Both the position numbers and the translations under genes were made by a program. Below, piece after piece: positions 8,391 to 17,421 of a stretch of 64,000 bases of DNA. The notes under the pieces are model-generated. The model worked only from the letters and a program-made list of their open reading frames with translations, had not been told where the DNA came from and searched no databases. How positions within the stretch are numbered: the stretch's first letter is position 1; the number at the start of each line of letters is the position of its first letter. This stretch comes from Tritonibacter scottomollicae (GTDB lineage Bacteria > Pseudomonadota > Alphaproteobacteria > Rhodobacterales > Rhodobacteraceae): NCBI RefSeq assembly GCF_003003215.1, contig NZ_PVUF01000001.1, forward strand, positions 558,001 through 622,000, in the 5' to 3' direction.

Positions 8391-9698
8391 CTATTTCACG
8401 ATGGTTTCGTCTTTCACAAACATGTTGGCCCAAGCGCGATCAATCAGTTCCGGTGACATCTGATAGGGCATGCCCTCGAATTCACAAATGGAGATCATCT
8501 GATCGATCAGGAACACTGGCTGGTAGTTGGCATAGACATTGTTGATGGTCGGGTACTTCGTCTTCAACAGATGCACCAGCGCGGCCTCATCAAGGGGCAC
8601 GCCCTTCTTGCGGGCAACGAGGGCAAAGATCTTCAGGAAGTTCTCCTGATCCGGCCCGTCGATCTTGATCTTGAAGAAGATCCGCCGCAACGCCGCCTGG
8701 TCGAAGATCTCGTTGGGATGGAAGTTGGTGGAAAAGATCACCAGCGTGTCAAAGGGCACCTCGAATTTCTCGCCCGACTGCAGGGCGAGGATATCCTTGC
8801 TCTCTTCCAGCGGGACGATCCAGCGGTTGACCAGCGCCTGCGGGCTTTCGGCCTGACGTCCAAGGTCGTCGACGATGAAGATGCCGCCGGTGGATTTCAG
8901 CTGCAGCGGCGCCTGATAGGTGCGTGCGGTTGGGTTGTAGACCAGATCCAGCATCGACAAGGACAATTCACCGCCGGTGACGACGGTGGGCCGCTCGCAG
9001 CAGACATAGCGTTCGTCAAAGCGACGGTGCTTGCGCAGGGCATTGGGGTCTTCGACCTCTGGCGCGATGGCGGTGTGGACGATGGGATCGTAGACCGTGA
9101 TCACCTGACCGGCGTATTCGATGGCGCGGGGCACATAGACCCGGTCGCCAAGGGCGTCGCGGATACCGTTGGAGATCGAGGACTTGCCGTTGCCCGGTGG
9201 ACCATACATCAGGATCGAGCGCCCGGCACTGACAGCGGGCCCAAGATGGTCGAGCAGGCTATCGGGCAGGATCAGATGCCCCATGGCGGCCGTAAGCTGT
9301 TGACGTGAGACCCGAATGTTGCGGATGGACTGCCGTTTCACCTGCTCGCGGTAGACATCCAGCGGCACCGGCATGGCGCCAAAATATTCTGACTGTGATA
9401 GCGCATCCAGTGCCCGCGCCCGGCCCGCATCGGTCAGCTGATAGCCCATCTCGTTGCCAGAATTGGCATTGAGCGTGCCGGTTGCTTCAAGCAACTTCTG
9501 ATCTCGGGCGAGGTCGACCAGCTCCTGTGTGACGGACCCGGGCAGGCAGATCGCCTCCGACAGATCTGTCACCGTGTCGAGCGTCTTGCGGAACATCGTC
9601 TTCAGGAGGATGTCCCGCATCATCACCAGCGGTAGCTTCATCTCTCCCAGGCCTTTGGGGGGCGGGGGCGCGGTGACAGTCGGGGTCTGCATGTTCAT
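8391..9698 (-). CDS. AAA family ATPase encoded at the end of the Tad locus
   Basis: A 435-residue ATPase of unknown specific role. After a Pro-rich start it has a helical N-terminal region (MKLPLVMMRDILLKTMFRKT, then VTDLSEAICLP), which looks like a winged-helix or adaptor domain. The AAA core has Walker A GPPGNGKSS near residue 180 and Walker B GGIFIVDDLG near 290. The ATG at 9698 (MNMQTPTV) is preferred to a longer frame reaching 9803. It follows the prepilin peptidase gene on the same strand after 158 bases. It is not TadA, which is present separately. Its position suggests a role in pilus assembly or regulation, but that is inference. Confidence 0.75.
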   Translation of the reverse strand: MNMQTPTVTAPPPPKGLGEMKLPLVMMRDILLKTMFRKTLDTVTDLSEAICLPGSVTQELVDLARDQKLLEATGTLNANSGNEMGYQLTDAGRARALDALSQSEYFGAMPVPLDVYREQVKRQSIRNIRVSRQQLTAAMGHLILPDSLLDHLGPAVSAGRSILMYGPPGNGKSSISNGIRDALGDRVYVPRAIEYAGQVITVYDPIVHTAIAPEVEDPNALRKHRRFDERYVCCERPTVVTGGELSLSMLDLVYNPTARTYQAPLQLKSTGGIFIVDDLGRQAESPQALVNRWIVPLEESKDILALQSGEKFEVPFDTLVIFSTNFHPNEIFDQAALRRIFFKIKIDGPDQENFLKIFALVARKKGVPLDEAALVHLLKTKYPTINNVYANYQPVFLIDQMISICEFEGMPYQMSPELIDRAWANMFVKDETIVK

Positions 9699-9856
9699 GT
9701 CGCAAGCGGCCTTTTCGCAAGGTGCGGACGGAGTTTCGCCCGCACGTATCTTTGCAAAGAGACTATTCAATACTGTGGCAAGACCACGGCAGGCTTGCAT
9801 CAATTCCGCGAAAACCCGGACAGAGTTTCAACGACACCCGAATGGGGCCGGAGCGG

Positions 9857-10357
9857 TCAGGGCGCGAAAAATGCCGCGAGGCCGAGATACACCGCCAATG
9901 TCGTGCCGAGGCAAAGACCCATCGGGAACTTGCTGCCGACATCCCAGCTCTTCCAGGTCGGCGCAAGGCGGCGCAGCGCAGTGTGGCGGGCGACGCGATG
10001 GGAGAGGAAACCGGCCAGCAAGATGGCAGCAAAGAGCATAATCACCAGCGAGAGATCTGCAAAGGCAACATAGGGTGCGGCGGCGCCTGCGAACTTGGCG
10101 TCTCCTGCGCCAATCAGGCCGCCGGCATAGAAGAGAAACCCGATGCCGATACCGACGGGCAGATGCAGCAGTTGCCAGCCGTAGTCCGCCCAGGTTGGCA
10201 TGACCAGAAGCCCCAGCACGATGTAGACACCTCCCAGAGTGTCCACCGCCCAGTTCGGAATGCGCATGCCGCGCAGGTCAGTCAGGGCAACGGCATAGCA
10301 CAGCGGCAGAACGAAGGGCAGGAACCAGAGGGCAGCCTGAGAGGGGAAGTGCATCAC
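9857..10357 (-). CDS. cpaA: Prepilin peptidase (CpaA/TadV)
   Basis: A 166-residue polytopic membrane aspartyl protease of the short TadV/CpaA class, which lacks the methylase domain of PilD. The two catalytic aspartates are visible in TDLRGMRIPN (near residue 27) and in the GxGD motif LIGAGDAKF (near residue 84). It should cleave the leader of the Flp-type pilins encoded at the other end of the locus. It lies 12 bases downstream of the TPR lipoprotein gene. Confidence 0.93.
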   Translation of the reverse strand: MMHFPSQAALWFLPFVLPLCYAVALTDLRGMRIPNWAVDTLGGVYIVLGLLVMPTWADYGWQLLHLPVGIGIGFLFYAGGLIGAGDAKFAGAAAPYVAFADLSLVIMLFAAILLAGFLSHRVARHTALRRLAPTWKSWDVGSKFPMGLCLGTTLAVYLGLAAFFAP

Positions 10358-10369
10358 AAAGGCTCCCGA

Positions 10370-11221
10370 TCAGCCGTTTTCGAGCGCTTCCAATGCGCGG
10401 GCGGCTGCGTCAAAGTGCTGTGGATGGGTGTCTATCGCTTCGCGCAGCAGACCTTCGCCGGTGCTGACGTCGCCCTGTTTGACCGCAGACAGCGCCATCG
10501 TATGCAGCAGCTTTGCGCGCTCGGTCTGGGTCATGGTGATCACGGGCAGGCTGTAGTTGCGCTGCGCCCCTCGCGACAGAACCAGATTGTTCTTGGCAGT
10601 GAACAGGTTGGGATCCTGCCGGAGTGCTTCGCCGAACAGACGTTCTGCGCCGGTGTAGTCACCGCGCGTTAGCTTGGAATAGCCCCAGTTGTTGAACACG
10701 CCAGCGGGTTTGGTGGTCAGGCCAACCGCCGTTTCGTAAAAACTGTCGGCCGCTTTCCAATCCTGCTCGGAGTCGGCGATCATCGCTTCCAAACGGTACC
10801 GTTTGAAGGTCTCATGTGTCGGCGGCACCGTGTCCAGCACTTCGCGCGCCTTGTCCCAGTCATTGTTTCGGATCAACGCATCCGCAAACGCCACATGATC
10901 ATCGCTGTTCGCATCCGGAAGGTCCACCACACGCTGCCATGCGACAGCGGCCTCGGTGTAGCGCTTGGCGCGGATCAAGGAACTGGCAAGCCCGCGATTG
11001 AGGTCGATCCGATCAGGAGATTGCTGCACGCTGCGCTGGAAGTAGGTGACAGCCTCATTGGGGTCTGAGCTGCTCAGAACGACGCTGTTGAGGTTGCTTT
11101 CATCGATGACGTTGACGTCCTGAAGCGCACGTTCGACGGCATCTTTGTCGATTTCCTTGGCGCAGGAGGCCAGGATCAGCGCCCCGAACAGCCCTGCGGA
11201 CAATAGTCCCAAATGGCGCAT
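10370..11221 (-). CDS. TPR-repeat lipoprotein of the Tad locus (TadD-like, second copy)
   Basis: A 283-residue predicted lipoprotein: the signal MRHLGLLSAGLFGALILASC ends in a lipobox with Cys near residue 20. Several TPR-like helices follow, for example VTYFQRSVQQSPDRIDLNRG, YTEAAVAWQRVVDLPD and GDYTGAERLFGEALRQDP. TadD proteins are thought to assist the secretin or pilus assembly at the outer membrane. It is in the same transcript direction as tadC and the other TPR gene, with short gaps. I cannot tell which of the two TPR proteins is the functional TadD. Confidence 0.85.
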   Translation of the reverse strand: MRHLGLLSAGLFGALILASCAKEIDKDAVERALQDVNVIDESNLNSVVLSSSDPNEAVTYFQRSVQQSPDRIDLNRGLASSLIRAKRYTEAAVAWQRVVDLPDANSDDHVAFADALIRNNDWDKAREVLDTVPPTHETFKRYRLEAMIADSEQDWKAADSFYETAVGLTTKPAGVFNNWGYSKLTRGDYTGAERLFGEALRQDPNLFTAKNNLVLSRGAQRNYSLPVITMTQTERAKLLHTMALSAVKQGDVSTGEGLLREAIDTHPQHFDAAARALEALENG

Positions 11222-11253
11222 TTTTTGCGTCCTTCTCTGCTCTGCCTCTGGCG

Positions 11254-11859
11254 CTATGGTGTCGTTTCGATGCGGTACAGACCGCCACCTTGTCGCACCA
11301 ATTTATCTTGCGCGCCGTTGGCGCCACTATGCCCTGTGTTGTCAAGATTTTCGATAGCGAGCCGCAAATTATCGCGGATTGCGTCACTTTGGCCATTGTC
11401 CAATGCGTAGGCGCGTCGCAGGATCTGTTCCGCTTCGGCGTATTTTCCCTGTTCTATCAGGACGGTGCCGAGGTTGTTCAGCGTCTGTGGCCATTGGGGC
11501 TCTTCCTTGATGGCGCGGCGCAGCAGGGCCTCGGCCTGGCCAAGGCGACCAAGGCCAAGATTGGCGGACCCCAATCCGGACAGAACCTGTGGCGTAAGCC
11601 CGTCTTCCAATGCCGCCCTGTTGAAAGCGTCGATGGCCAGCTCGTATTGCCCTGCGGCCATCAGCCGGTGGCCGACATCCAGTCCGCTTACGCCTTCAGC
11701 GCGGGTGTCCACGCCCGGCGCCCAGGTGCCATCCGCTGCGATGGGAGCGAGCCCGTTGCCTGGTCCCGACACGCAAGACGCCGCCAGAGCAAGAGCACTG
11801 GCGGCGACCGCGGGTGAGACCAGGCGGAAAAGATGGGTGCGCCTGATCCGAAATATCAT
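11254..11859 (-). CDS. tadD: TPR-repeat lipoprotein TadD
   Basis: A 201-residue protein with an N-terminal signal and lipobox-like ALAASC near residue 29. Tandem TPR motifs follow: GHRLMAAGQYELAIDAFNRA, GSANLGLGRLGQAEALLRRA and LGTVLIEQGKYAEAEQILRRA. It is the typical size and position of TadD, immediately after tadC (11 bases). It is probably periplasmic or outer-membrane associated and part of the Flp pilus machine. Confidence 0.88.
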   Translation of the reverse strand: MIFRIRRTHLFRLVSPAVAASALALAASCVSGPGNGLAPIAADGTWAPGVDTRAEGVSGLDVGHRLMAAGQYELAIDAFNRAALEDGLTPQVLSGLGSANLGLGRLGQAEALLRRAIKEEPQWPQTLNNLGTVLIEQGKYAEAEQILRRAYALDNGQSDAIRDNLRLAIENLDNTGHSGANGAQDKLVRQGGGLYRIETTP

Positions 11860-11870
11860 GATGGCTTGGC

Positions 11871-12842
11871 CTATTTTCCCAAGTTTGCAATGCCCTGTGC
11901 CGAAGGACCGACCAGAATGATCAGCAGAGGCGGCACGGTGAGCCCCATTGTGGCAAGGGTCATTTTGGTTGGCAACTTGTTTGCAGCCTCTTCCGCGCGC
12001 ATCACGCGTTTGTCACGCATCTCGCCCGCATAGACCCGCAGCGCCTCGGCGATCGAGGTACCAAAGGCCGCGGATTGGATCATCACCGTCACGAAGGATG
12101 ACACATCCTGTACGCCGCAGCGGGTGCCCATGTCGCGCAGGACCCTGTCCTTTTCCTTGCCGGCTTTCATCTCATAGGCGACCACGTCGAACTCTTCGGC
12201 AAGCTCGGGGTAGGACGAACGCAGCTCCTGTCCGACACGCACGATCGCCTGATCCAGTGATTGCCCGGCTTCCACGCAGACCAGCATCATGTCCAATGCG
12301 TCCGGGAAAGCGCGGGTTATGGCCTGTTTGCGCTCTTCGACCCGTCGTGTGATCCAGTAGCGGGGCAGGAAATAGGCGGCACCCCCCATCCCGATGATGC
12401 GCAACGCCATATCCTGCGAGCTATATTCCACGTCGGCATTCATCACATGGACGTAAAATAGGCCCAGACCGAGGCCAATGAGACCCAAGGCAAACTGCGC
12501 GAAGTGGAACAGGCGCACCGCGTCCTTCGACTGGTAACCGGCCTGTTGGAGCTTTAATTCCATGGCCGAAAGTTCTTCGGCGTCCTGGGGTTCCAGAAAG
12601 TTCGCAAATTTCTGCAGTTGTTCGTTGCGATTTGCCTGCCGCAGACGTTGGTTCTGCGGCTTTGTCTTTTCCTGTTCGGTCAGATTGCGCTGTAATTTCT
12701 TCAGCGGATCCTCGGGTTGGTTGAGGATCAACCCAACAGCCACGGCGACCAGCACCAGGCCGAGGAAGCCGACCGCCAGAAGCGGACCGAACTCCCCGAA
12801 CTGCGCGATCAACAGGTCTTGAGCGAATGTCAGCGGGTTCAT
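11871..12842 (-). CDS. tadC: Tad inner-membrane platform protein TadC (type II secretion F family)
   Basis: A 323-residue GspF-domain membrane protein. There is a hydrophobic segment near residue 20, a charged cytoplasmic stretch (KLQRNLTEQEKTKPQNQRLR), then the F-domain core with AFPDALDMMLVCVEAGQSLDQA (about residues 185-205) and C-terminal transmembrane helices. It is paired with TadB, 10 bases upstream. The two are expected to form the platform driven by the TadA ATPase. Confidence 0.93.
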   Translation of the reverse strand: MNPLTFAQDLLIAQFGEFGPLLAVGFLGLVLVAVAVGLILNQPEDPLKKLQRNLTEQEKTKPQNQRLRQANRNEQLQKFANFLEPQDAEELSAMELKLQQAGYQSKDAVRLFHFAQFALGLIGLGLGLFYVHVMNADVEYSSQDMALRIIGMGGAAYFLPRYWITRRVEERKQAITRAFPDALDMMLVCVEAGQSLDQAIVRVGQELRSSYPELAEEFDVVAYEMKAGKEKDRVLRDMGTRCGVQDVSSFVTVMIQSAAFGTSIAEALRVYAGEMRDKRVMRAEEAANKLPTKMTLATMGLTVPPLLIILVGPSAQGIANLGK

Positions 12843-12852
12843 GGAAGTCTCC

Positions 12853-13821
12853 TCAGACCTTGATATTGGTCAGCACGCGCATCACGAACAGATTGGCCGT
12901 GAGCATGCCACCCACGACGAAACAGGCCGGTATGAACCAGGGGTGGTCGATGACGCTGTCGTAATAGCCCGGATCCGATATCAGCGTTGAGACGAGGCAG
13001 ACCAGCGGAAAACCCGATAGGAATTTGCCGGACCATTGCGCCTCGGCGGTGATCGCCTTCACGCGGCGAAACAGGCGGAATCGGGCACGGATCACCTTGG
13101 CCAGTCCGGCCAGCACTTCGGCGAGATTGCCCCCGGATTGCTGCTGGATGGTCACCGCCACCGCAAGAAAGCGCAGATCCTGCATGTCCAGACGTTCGGC
13201 CATCTCCTTCAGCGCTTCACCAACATCACGCCCATAGGCGCATTCGTCCGCGATGATGCCAAACTCCGTCGCCAGCGGGTCTTCGACTTCCTTGGCGACA
13301 ATTTGCACGGCTGACGAAAACGGATGCCCGACGCGGAGCGATCGAACCATCAGCTCCACCCCGTCGGGCAATTGCTCTTCGAGCATGGCCATCCGTTTTT
13401 TGGCCTTGGAGTTGACCCAGAAAAACACCGCGCCCACGCCGATGATAACAGACGCCAAGGCGCGCACTGGTGGCTCGGCTTGGGTCCCGACGCTCAGACC
13501 GACATAGGCCAGCGCCGCCAGCCCGCACATCACCAGGATCAGTTGCACTGGGGTAAACGCGATGGCGGCTTTCTGCGCCCGTTCAGCCAGCAGCGAGTAC
13601 AGCGGGATGGATTGGGACTTCAGGTGCTGCTGCATCTCCTTGCGAAGTTGATCCAGCACCTGCTCACGGTTGGCGCCCTTCTCCATCATCTCGAGACGTC
13701 GATTGACGCGGCTGTTGAGGCTGATCGATTTGCCAAAGGTGACCAGATAGATGCCTTCGACCAGCACCAGAACCCCGACAAAGATCAGCCCGTAGATGAG
13801 CGGTTCAATTCCGATTTGCAT
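12853..13821 (-). CDS. tadB: Tad inner-membrane platform protein TadB
   Basis: A 322-residue GspF-domain protein with an N-terminal transmembrane helix (LIYGLIFVGVLVLVEGIYLV) and the F-domain motif LPDGVELMVRSLRVGHPFSSA near residue 170. Two more transmembrane helices lie at the C-terminus. Its start codon overlaps the tadA stop by one base (TGATG), so the two are translationally coupled. Confidence 0.93.
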   Translation of the reverse strand: MQIGIEPLIYGLIFVGVLVLVEGIYLVTFGKSISLNSRVNRRLEMMEKGANREQVLDQLRKEMQQHLKSQSIPLYSLLAERAQKAAIAFTPVQLILVMCGLAALAYVGLSVGTQAEPPVRALASVIIGVGAVFFWVNSKAKKRMAMLEEQLPDGVELMVRSLRVGHPFSSAVQIVAKEVEDPLATEFGIIADECAYGRDVGEALKEMAERLDMQDLRFLAVAVTIQQQSGGNLAEVLAGLAKVIRARFRLFRRVKAITAEAQWSGKFLSGFPLVCLVSTLISDPGYYDSVIDHPWFIPACFVVGGMLTANLFVMRVLTNIKV

Positions 13822-15269
13822 CAGCGGGCCTCCATGACAGTGGGTTCGTAGATTGACGCAGGCAGGTCATAGCCCCACAGACGGAACCGTTCCGAGTAGT
13901 GGCTGCGCACGCCGGTTGCGGTGAAATGGCCAAGGATCTTGTTGTCCGGCGTCAGACCGACGCGCTGGAAGCGAAAGATCTCCTGCATGGAAATCACATC
14001 ACCCTCCATGCCGGTGATCTCGGTGATCGAGGTCATCCGGCGTGAGCCGTCCTGCAGGCGCGAGGCCTGTACGATCAGGTTCACAGCCGAGGCGATCTGA
14101 CTGCGCACGGCCTTGATCGGCATCTCGATGCCCGCCATCGCGATCATGTTTTCGAGGCGCGAAATTCCGTCTCGGGCAGAGTTGGCGTGGATCGTGGTCA
14201 TCGACCCATCGTGACCGGTGTTCATCGCCTGCAGCATGTCGATCACCTCGGCGCCGCGGGTCTCGCCCACGATGATACGATCCGGACGCATCCGCAGGGC
14301 GTTCTTCAGACAGTCACGCGGGCTGACCTCACCCTTGCCCTCGACGTTGGGCGGGCGGCTTTCCATCCGACCGACATGGGTCTGCTGCAGCTGCAATTCT
14401 GCGGTATCCTCGATCGTCAGGATCCGTTCCGCATTGTCGATGAAACTCGACAGCGCGTTGAGGGTGGTTGTTTTCCCCGAGCCGGTGCCGCCAGAGACGA
14501 TTATGTTCAACCGGGTGGAAACCGCGGCTTGCAGATATGCAGCCATCTCTTCGGTGAATGCGCCAAAATTCACCAAGTCATCGATCTGAAGCTTGTCTTT
14601 TTTGAACTTTCGAATGGAGACCAGCGAGCCGTCCACCGCGACCGGTGGCACCATGGCGTTGAAGCGTGAGCCATCCTGAAGGCGGGCATCCACATAGGGG
14701 TTGGATTCATCGACACGCCGGCCCACCGCGGAGACGATCTTGTCGATGATCCGCATCAGATGCCGCTCATCCTTGAACGTCACATCGCTGAGTTCCAGCT
14801 TGCCTCCACGTTCGATAAAGATCTGCTGCGGACCGTTCACCAGAATGTCGGATACGCTGTCGTCCTTGAGCAGGGTTTCCAGCGGGCCGAGGCCTGTCAC
14901 CTCGTCGTAGAGCTCCTTGTTGAGCTGCTGGCGATCCTCACGGTTCAGAACGATGTTCTTTTCCTGCAGGACTTCGCTGGCGATCGCGGCGATCTCGTTG
15001 CGTAGATCGGATTCTGTAGCTTTTTCAAGCGCGGCAAGGTTCAGGTTTTCCAACAGCTCGCGGTGCAGCTCGATCTTGATTTCGCTCAGGCGTTCCTTGC
15101 GCTTGCGGTCCCGGTCCTGCTGCGGGGCAGCGCTGGCGGCAGCGCGTTGCTCGGGACGCCTCAGGATGGCCTTGACCCCCTGTGCGGGGGGCGCTCCGGC
15201 AACGGATGCGGGGGCCGCAGGTTTCGGCGCCGCTGGCGCGGCTGCTTGTTTCTTATACTTGGAAAACAT
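13821..15269 (-). CDS. tadA: Tad secretion ATPase TadA/CpaF
   Basis: A 482-residue GspE/VirB11-type ATPase that powers Flp pilus assembly. An Ala/Pro-rich N-terminal region is followed by the helical domain. Walker A is SGGTGSGKTTTLNAL near residue 262. The Asp box is ILTIEDTAELQLQQ, then RMRPDRIIVGETRG (Walker B and His-box region) and TGHDGSMTTIHANSARD. It is followed by tadB with a one-base overlap and preceded by cpaE. Confidence 0.97.
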   Translation of the reverse strand: MFSKYKKQAAAPAAPKPAAPASVAGAPPAQGVKAILRRPEQRAAASAAPQQDRDRKRKERLSEIKIELHRELLENLNLAALEKATESDLRNEIAAIASEVLQEKNIVLNREDRQQLNKELYDEVTGLGPLETLLKDDSVSDILVNGPQQIFIERGGKLELSDVTFKDERHLMRIIDKIVSAVGRRVDESNPYVDARLQDGSRFNAMVPPVAVDGSLVSIRKFKKDKLQIDDLVNFGAFTEEMAAYLQAAVSTRLNIIVSGGTGSGKTTTLNALSSFIDNAERILTIEDTAELQLQQTHVGRMESRPPNVEGKGEVSPRDCLKNALRMRPDRIIVGETRGAEVIDMLQAMNTGHDGSMTTIHANSARDGISRLENMIAMAGIEMPIKAVRSQIASAVNLIVQASRLQDGSRRMTSITEITGMEGDVISMQEIFRFQRVGLTPDNKILGHFTATGVRSHYSERFRLWGYDLPASIYEPTVMEAR

Positions 15270-15299
15270 GTTGATACCCCCAGGTGTTCACGCGCTCGA

Positions 15300-16544
15300 T
15301 CAAGCCGCTTCTGCTTCAGCGCGTCCCAACTCGTGCAGGTTCTTCGCCAGTTTGGCGATTTCCTTGCGCAACGCGTTCTTCGGCGCGGAAATCGCCAATG
15401 GTTGACCATGATCGCAACTTTGCAGAACGCTTTTGCCGCCATCGGGCAGTTGGATGTCGATGGAAATCCCCAAGCTCTCTGCCAAGCGTTTGACGCGGCT
15501 CTTGCCGTTGAGATCGGTGAACTTCGGGGCGCGGTTCAGCAGGAAACGCAGCTTGTCAAAGGGCAGATCCTCCGACTGCAGCGCCCGTTTCACGCGCAGC
15601 GCGTTCTGAGCGGAGCGCATATCCAATTCGATCATCGCGAAATAGACATGCGCCAGGTTCAGGACCGTTTCGGTCCATTGCACCATCGTATGGGGCATGT
15701 CGATGACCACGAAGTCAAAGTGGCTTCGTGCCATTTCCACCACCCGCAATATGTCCTCCGGAGTGATGAACTCCAGGGGCACCATGTCGGCAGGGGCGGT
15801 CAGGACCTGCATCTTGTCCTGGAACGAAATCAGCGACTGGCCAAAGATGTCCTCGTCCATGGCCTCTGTTTCACTCAGCATCTCCATCACAGCTTCGCGG
15901 CGCGGAAGGTCGAGGTAGGTCGACACGGAGCCGGTTTGCAGATCGAGGTCCAGCAGACAGACCGATGGGCGCTCGGAGGCATTCAGCTCTGCCAGCTCCC
16001 AGGCCAGATTGACCGCAAACGTCGAAGAGCCGGATCCGCCTGCCAGGCCCTGAGTGACGATGACCGCGCCTTCGCGCTGGCTGTCCGCCTGAAGCTTGTG
16101 AGCCCGCGGCGGCGTTGCTGCCGGGGCCTCGGGCGCTGCGGGCTCGCGCAGGCGATCAACAGCAGCAGCCAGTTCTTGTTCAGGAAGCGGGTAGGGGATG
16201 AACTCGTCGGCCCCTTGGCGTAGCAGCTTGTGCAGGGCCGCGGGGGTCACGTCTTCGGCCACGAGAATGACCTTGATGCCGCGTGATTTGGCTTGCGTGA
16301 TGATCTCGCCCATCAGGGGCAGGTTGTCTTCGTCCTCGGCATCCATAGCCAATGCCACGAATTCAACCATTGCAGATTCAGGCTGATAGAAAAACGCCAG
16401 CGCTTCGGTAAAGCCCAGGTCGCCCCAGGCCTCGCCCATTACCGCCTCCATGTCTTCGATCAACAGATCGAAGAGTTGCACGTCTCGGCTTATTGTACAG
16501 GCTGCGATCGGCGCAGCCTCGGTTTGCGAAATCCCACTCGTCAT
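15300..16544 (-). CDS. cpaE: Tad pilus localisation protein CpaE/TadZ
   Basis: A 414-residue protein with an N-terminal receiver-like domain followed by a MinD/ParA-like domain. The deviant Walker A region is VTQGLAGGSGSSTFAVNLAWE, in which the usual GK-S/T lysine is missing, as is common in TadZ. Later segments LLDLDLQTGSVSTYLDLP and DFVVIDMPHT are typical of the family. TadZ places the pilus machine at the pole. The ATG at 16544 (MTSGISQTEA) is chosen; the open frame continues to 16613, but that stretch is not family-like. Confidence 0.9.
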   Translation of the reverse strand: MTSGISQTEAAPIAACTISRDVQLFDLLIEDMEAVMGEAWGDLGFTEALAFFYQPESAMVEFVALAMDAEDEDNLPLMGEIITQAKSRGIKVILVAEDVTPAALHKLLRQGADEFIPYPLPEQELAAAVDRLREPAAPEAPAATPPRAHKLQADSQREGAVIVTQGLAGGSGSSTFAVNLAWELAELNASERPSVCLLDLDLQTGSVSTYLDLPRREAVMEMLSETEAMDEDIFGQSLISFQDKMQVLTAPADMVPLEFITPEDILRVVEMARSHFDFVVIDMPHTMVQWTETVLNLAHVYFAMIELDMRSAQNALRVKRALQSEDLPFDKLRFLLNRAPKFTDLNGKSRVKRLAESLGISIDIQLPDGGKSVLQSCDHGQPLAISAPKNALRKEIAKLAKNLHELGRAEAEAA

Positions 16545-16778
16545 CGCCAGTATCCCCACATTGTTCGGCCCCGGCGCAAAGCCGATGCTGGACCGACGCC
16601 GCCCCCACCACAAGGTACACGGCGCTTATGGGAACAGTGTCGTTCTCAATATAGGCGAGATTGGGGCCAAAAAACTCCGATTGTAGGGAATGTTAAACAT
16701 ACCTAACAAATCGTTACCCTTGCGGCAGGGATAAGGAGCCGTGCCGCAGGTGGAGACGGCGCTAGCTCTTGAGGGTGC

Positions 16779-17399
16779 TTACTCGTCCAGGCCCGAATCG
16801 GTCGACAAGGTGCTGACGGCAGCCGCGCTGGTGATGTAGTCGCGATAGATGACAGCGGCGTATTTGCCGTCCAGCTCATTGACACGCGCGGCCACGAAGC
16901 CGCTGACCTCTGTCACTGTGCGACGATTGCGGCGTTCGCGCTGCGCCGTGAGGACGAGAGGTTGGGTTTCACCAAACGAGGCCACCGCCTCCAGGCGTTT
17001 TCGTGAAATGCCTCGGGTGACCAGGTAGTTCACGGCCGCGCGTGCGCGCCGCAGACCCAACCGTTTGTTGTAGGATTGGCTGCCGACCGCATCGGTATGG
17101 CCGTACACGCGGAACCGAACCTCTGGAAACTGTCGGATCCACTCAGCCTGCGCATCCAGAATCTGACGTGCATTGCCATCAAGGCGTGCGCTGTCAAAAT
17201 CAAATGTGATCGTGCTGGGCACTTCGTTGGCAAACCGTGTTGCCAGTTGCACACGGTAGCTTCGGTCGCCAGACAGGACGGCGGTGTTGTTGTTGGTCGC
17301 CACACCGAAGTATTTCGGATCCAGCGGTTCGCCAGCTTCTTTGTAGGCGCAGGCCCCCGTCAGGAGGGCAAGCCCGAAAATTGCTGCGTGTTTCAACAT
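16779..17399 (-). CDS. OmpA-family lipoprotein of the Tad locus
   Basis: A 206-residue predicted lipoprotein: MLKHAAIFGLALLTGACAY has a lipobox with Cys at residue 17. The OmpA C-terminal, peptidoglycan-binding-type domain includes TITFDFDSARLD and RVYGHTDAVGSQSYNKRLGLRRA. In many Tad loci this position, next to the secretin gene, holds CpaD; here an OmpA-type protein occupies it. It may anchor the secretin to peptidoglycan (inference). The ATG at 17399 is chosen because it begins the signal peptide. Confidence 0.88.
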   Translation of the reverse strand: MLKHAAIFGLALLTGACAYKEAGEPLDPKYFGVATNNNTAVLSGDRSYRVQLATRFANEVPSTITFDFDSARLDGNARQILDAQAEWIRQFPEVRFRVYGHTDAVGSQSYNKRLGLRRARAAVNYLVTRGISRKRLEAVASFGETQPLVLTAQRERRNRRTVTEVSGFVAARVNELDGKYAAVIYRDYITSAAAVSTLSTDSGLDE

Positions 17400-17421
17400 C
17401 TGCGCCACCGTTTTGTCATGG

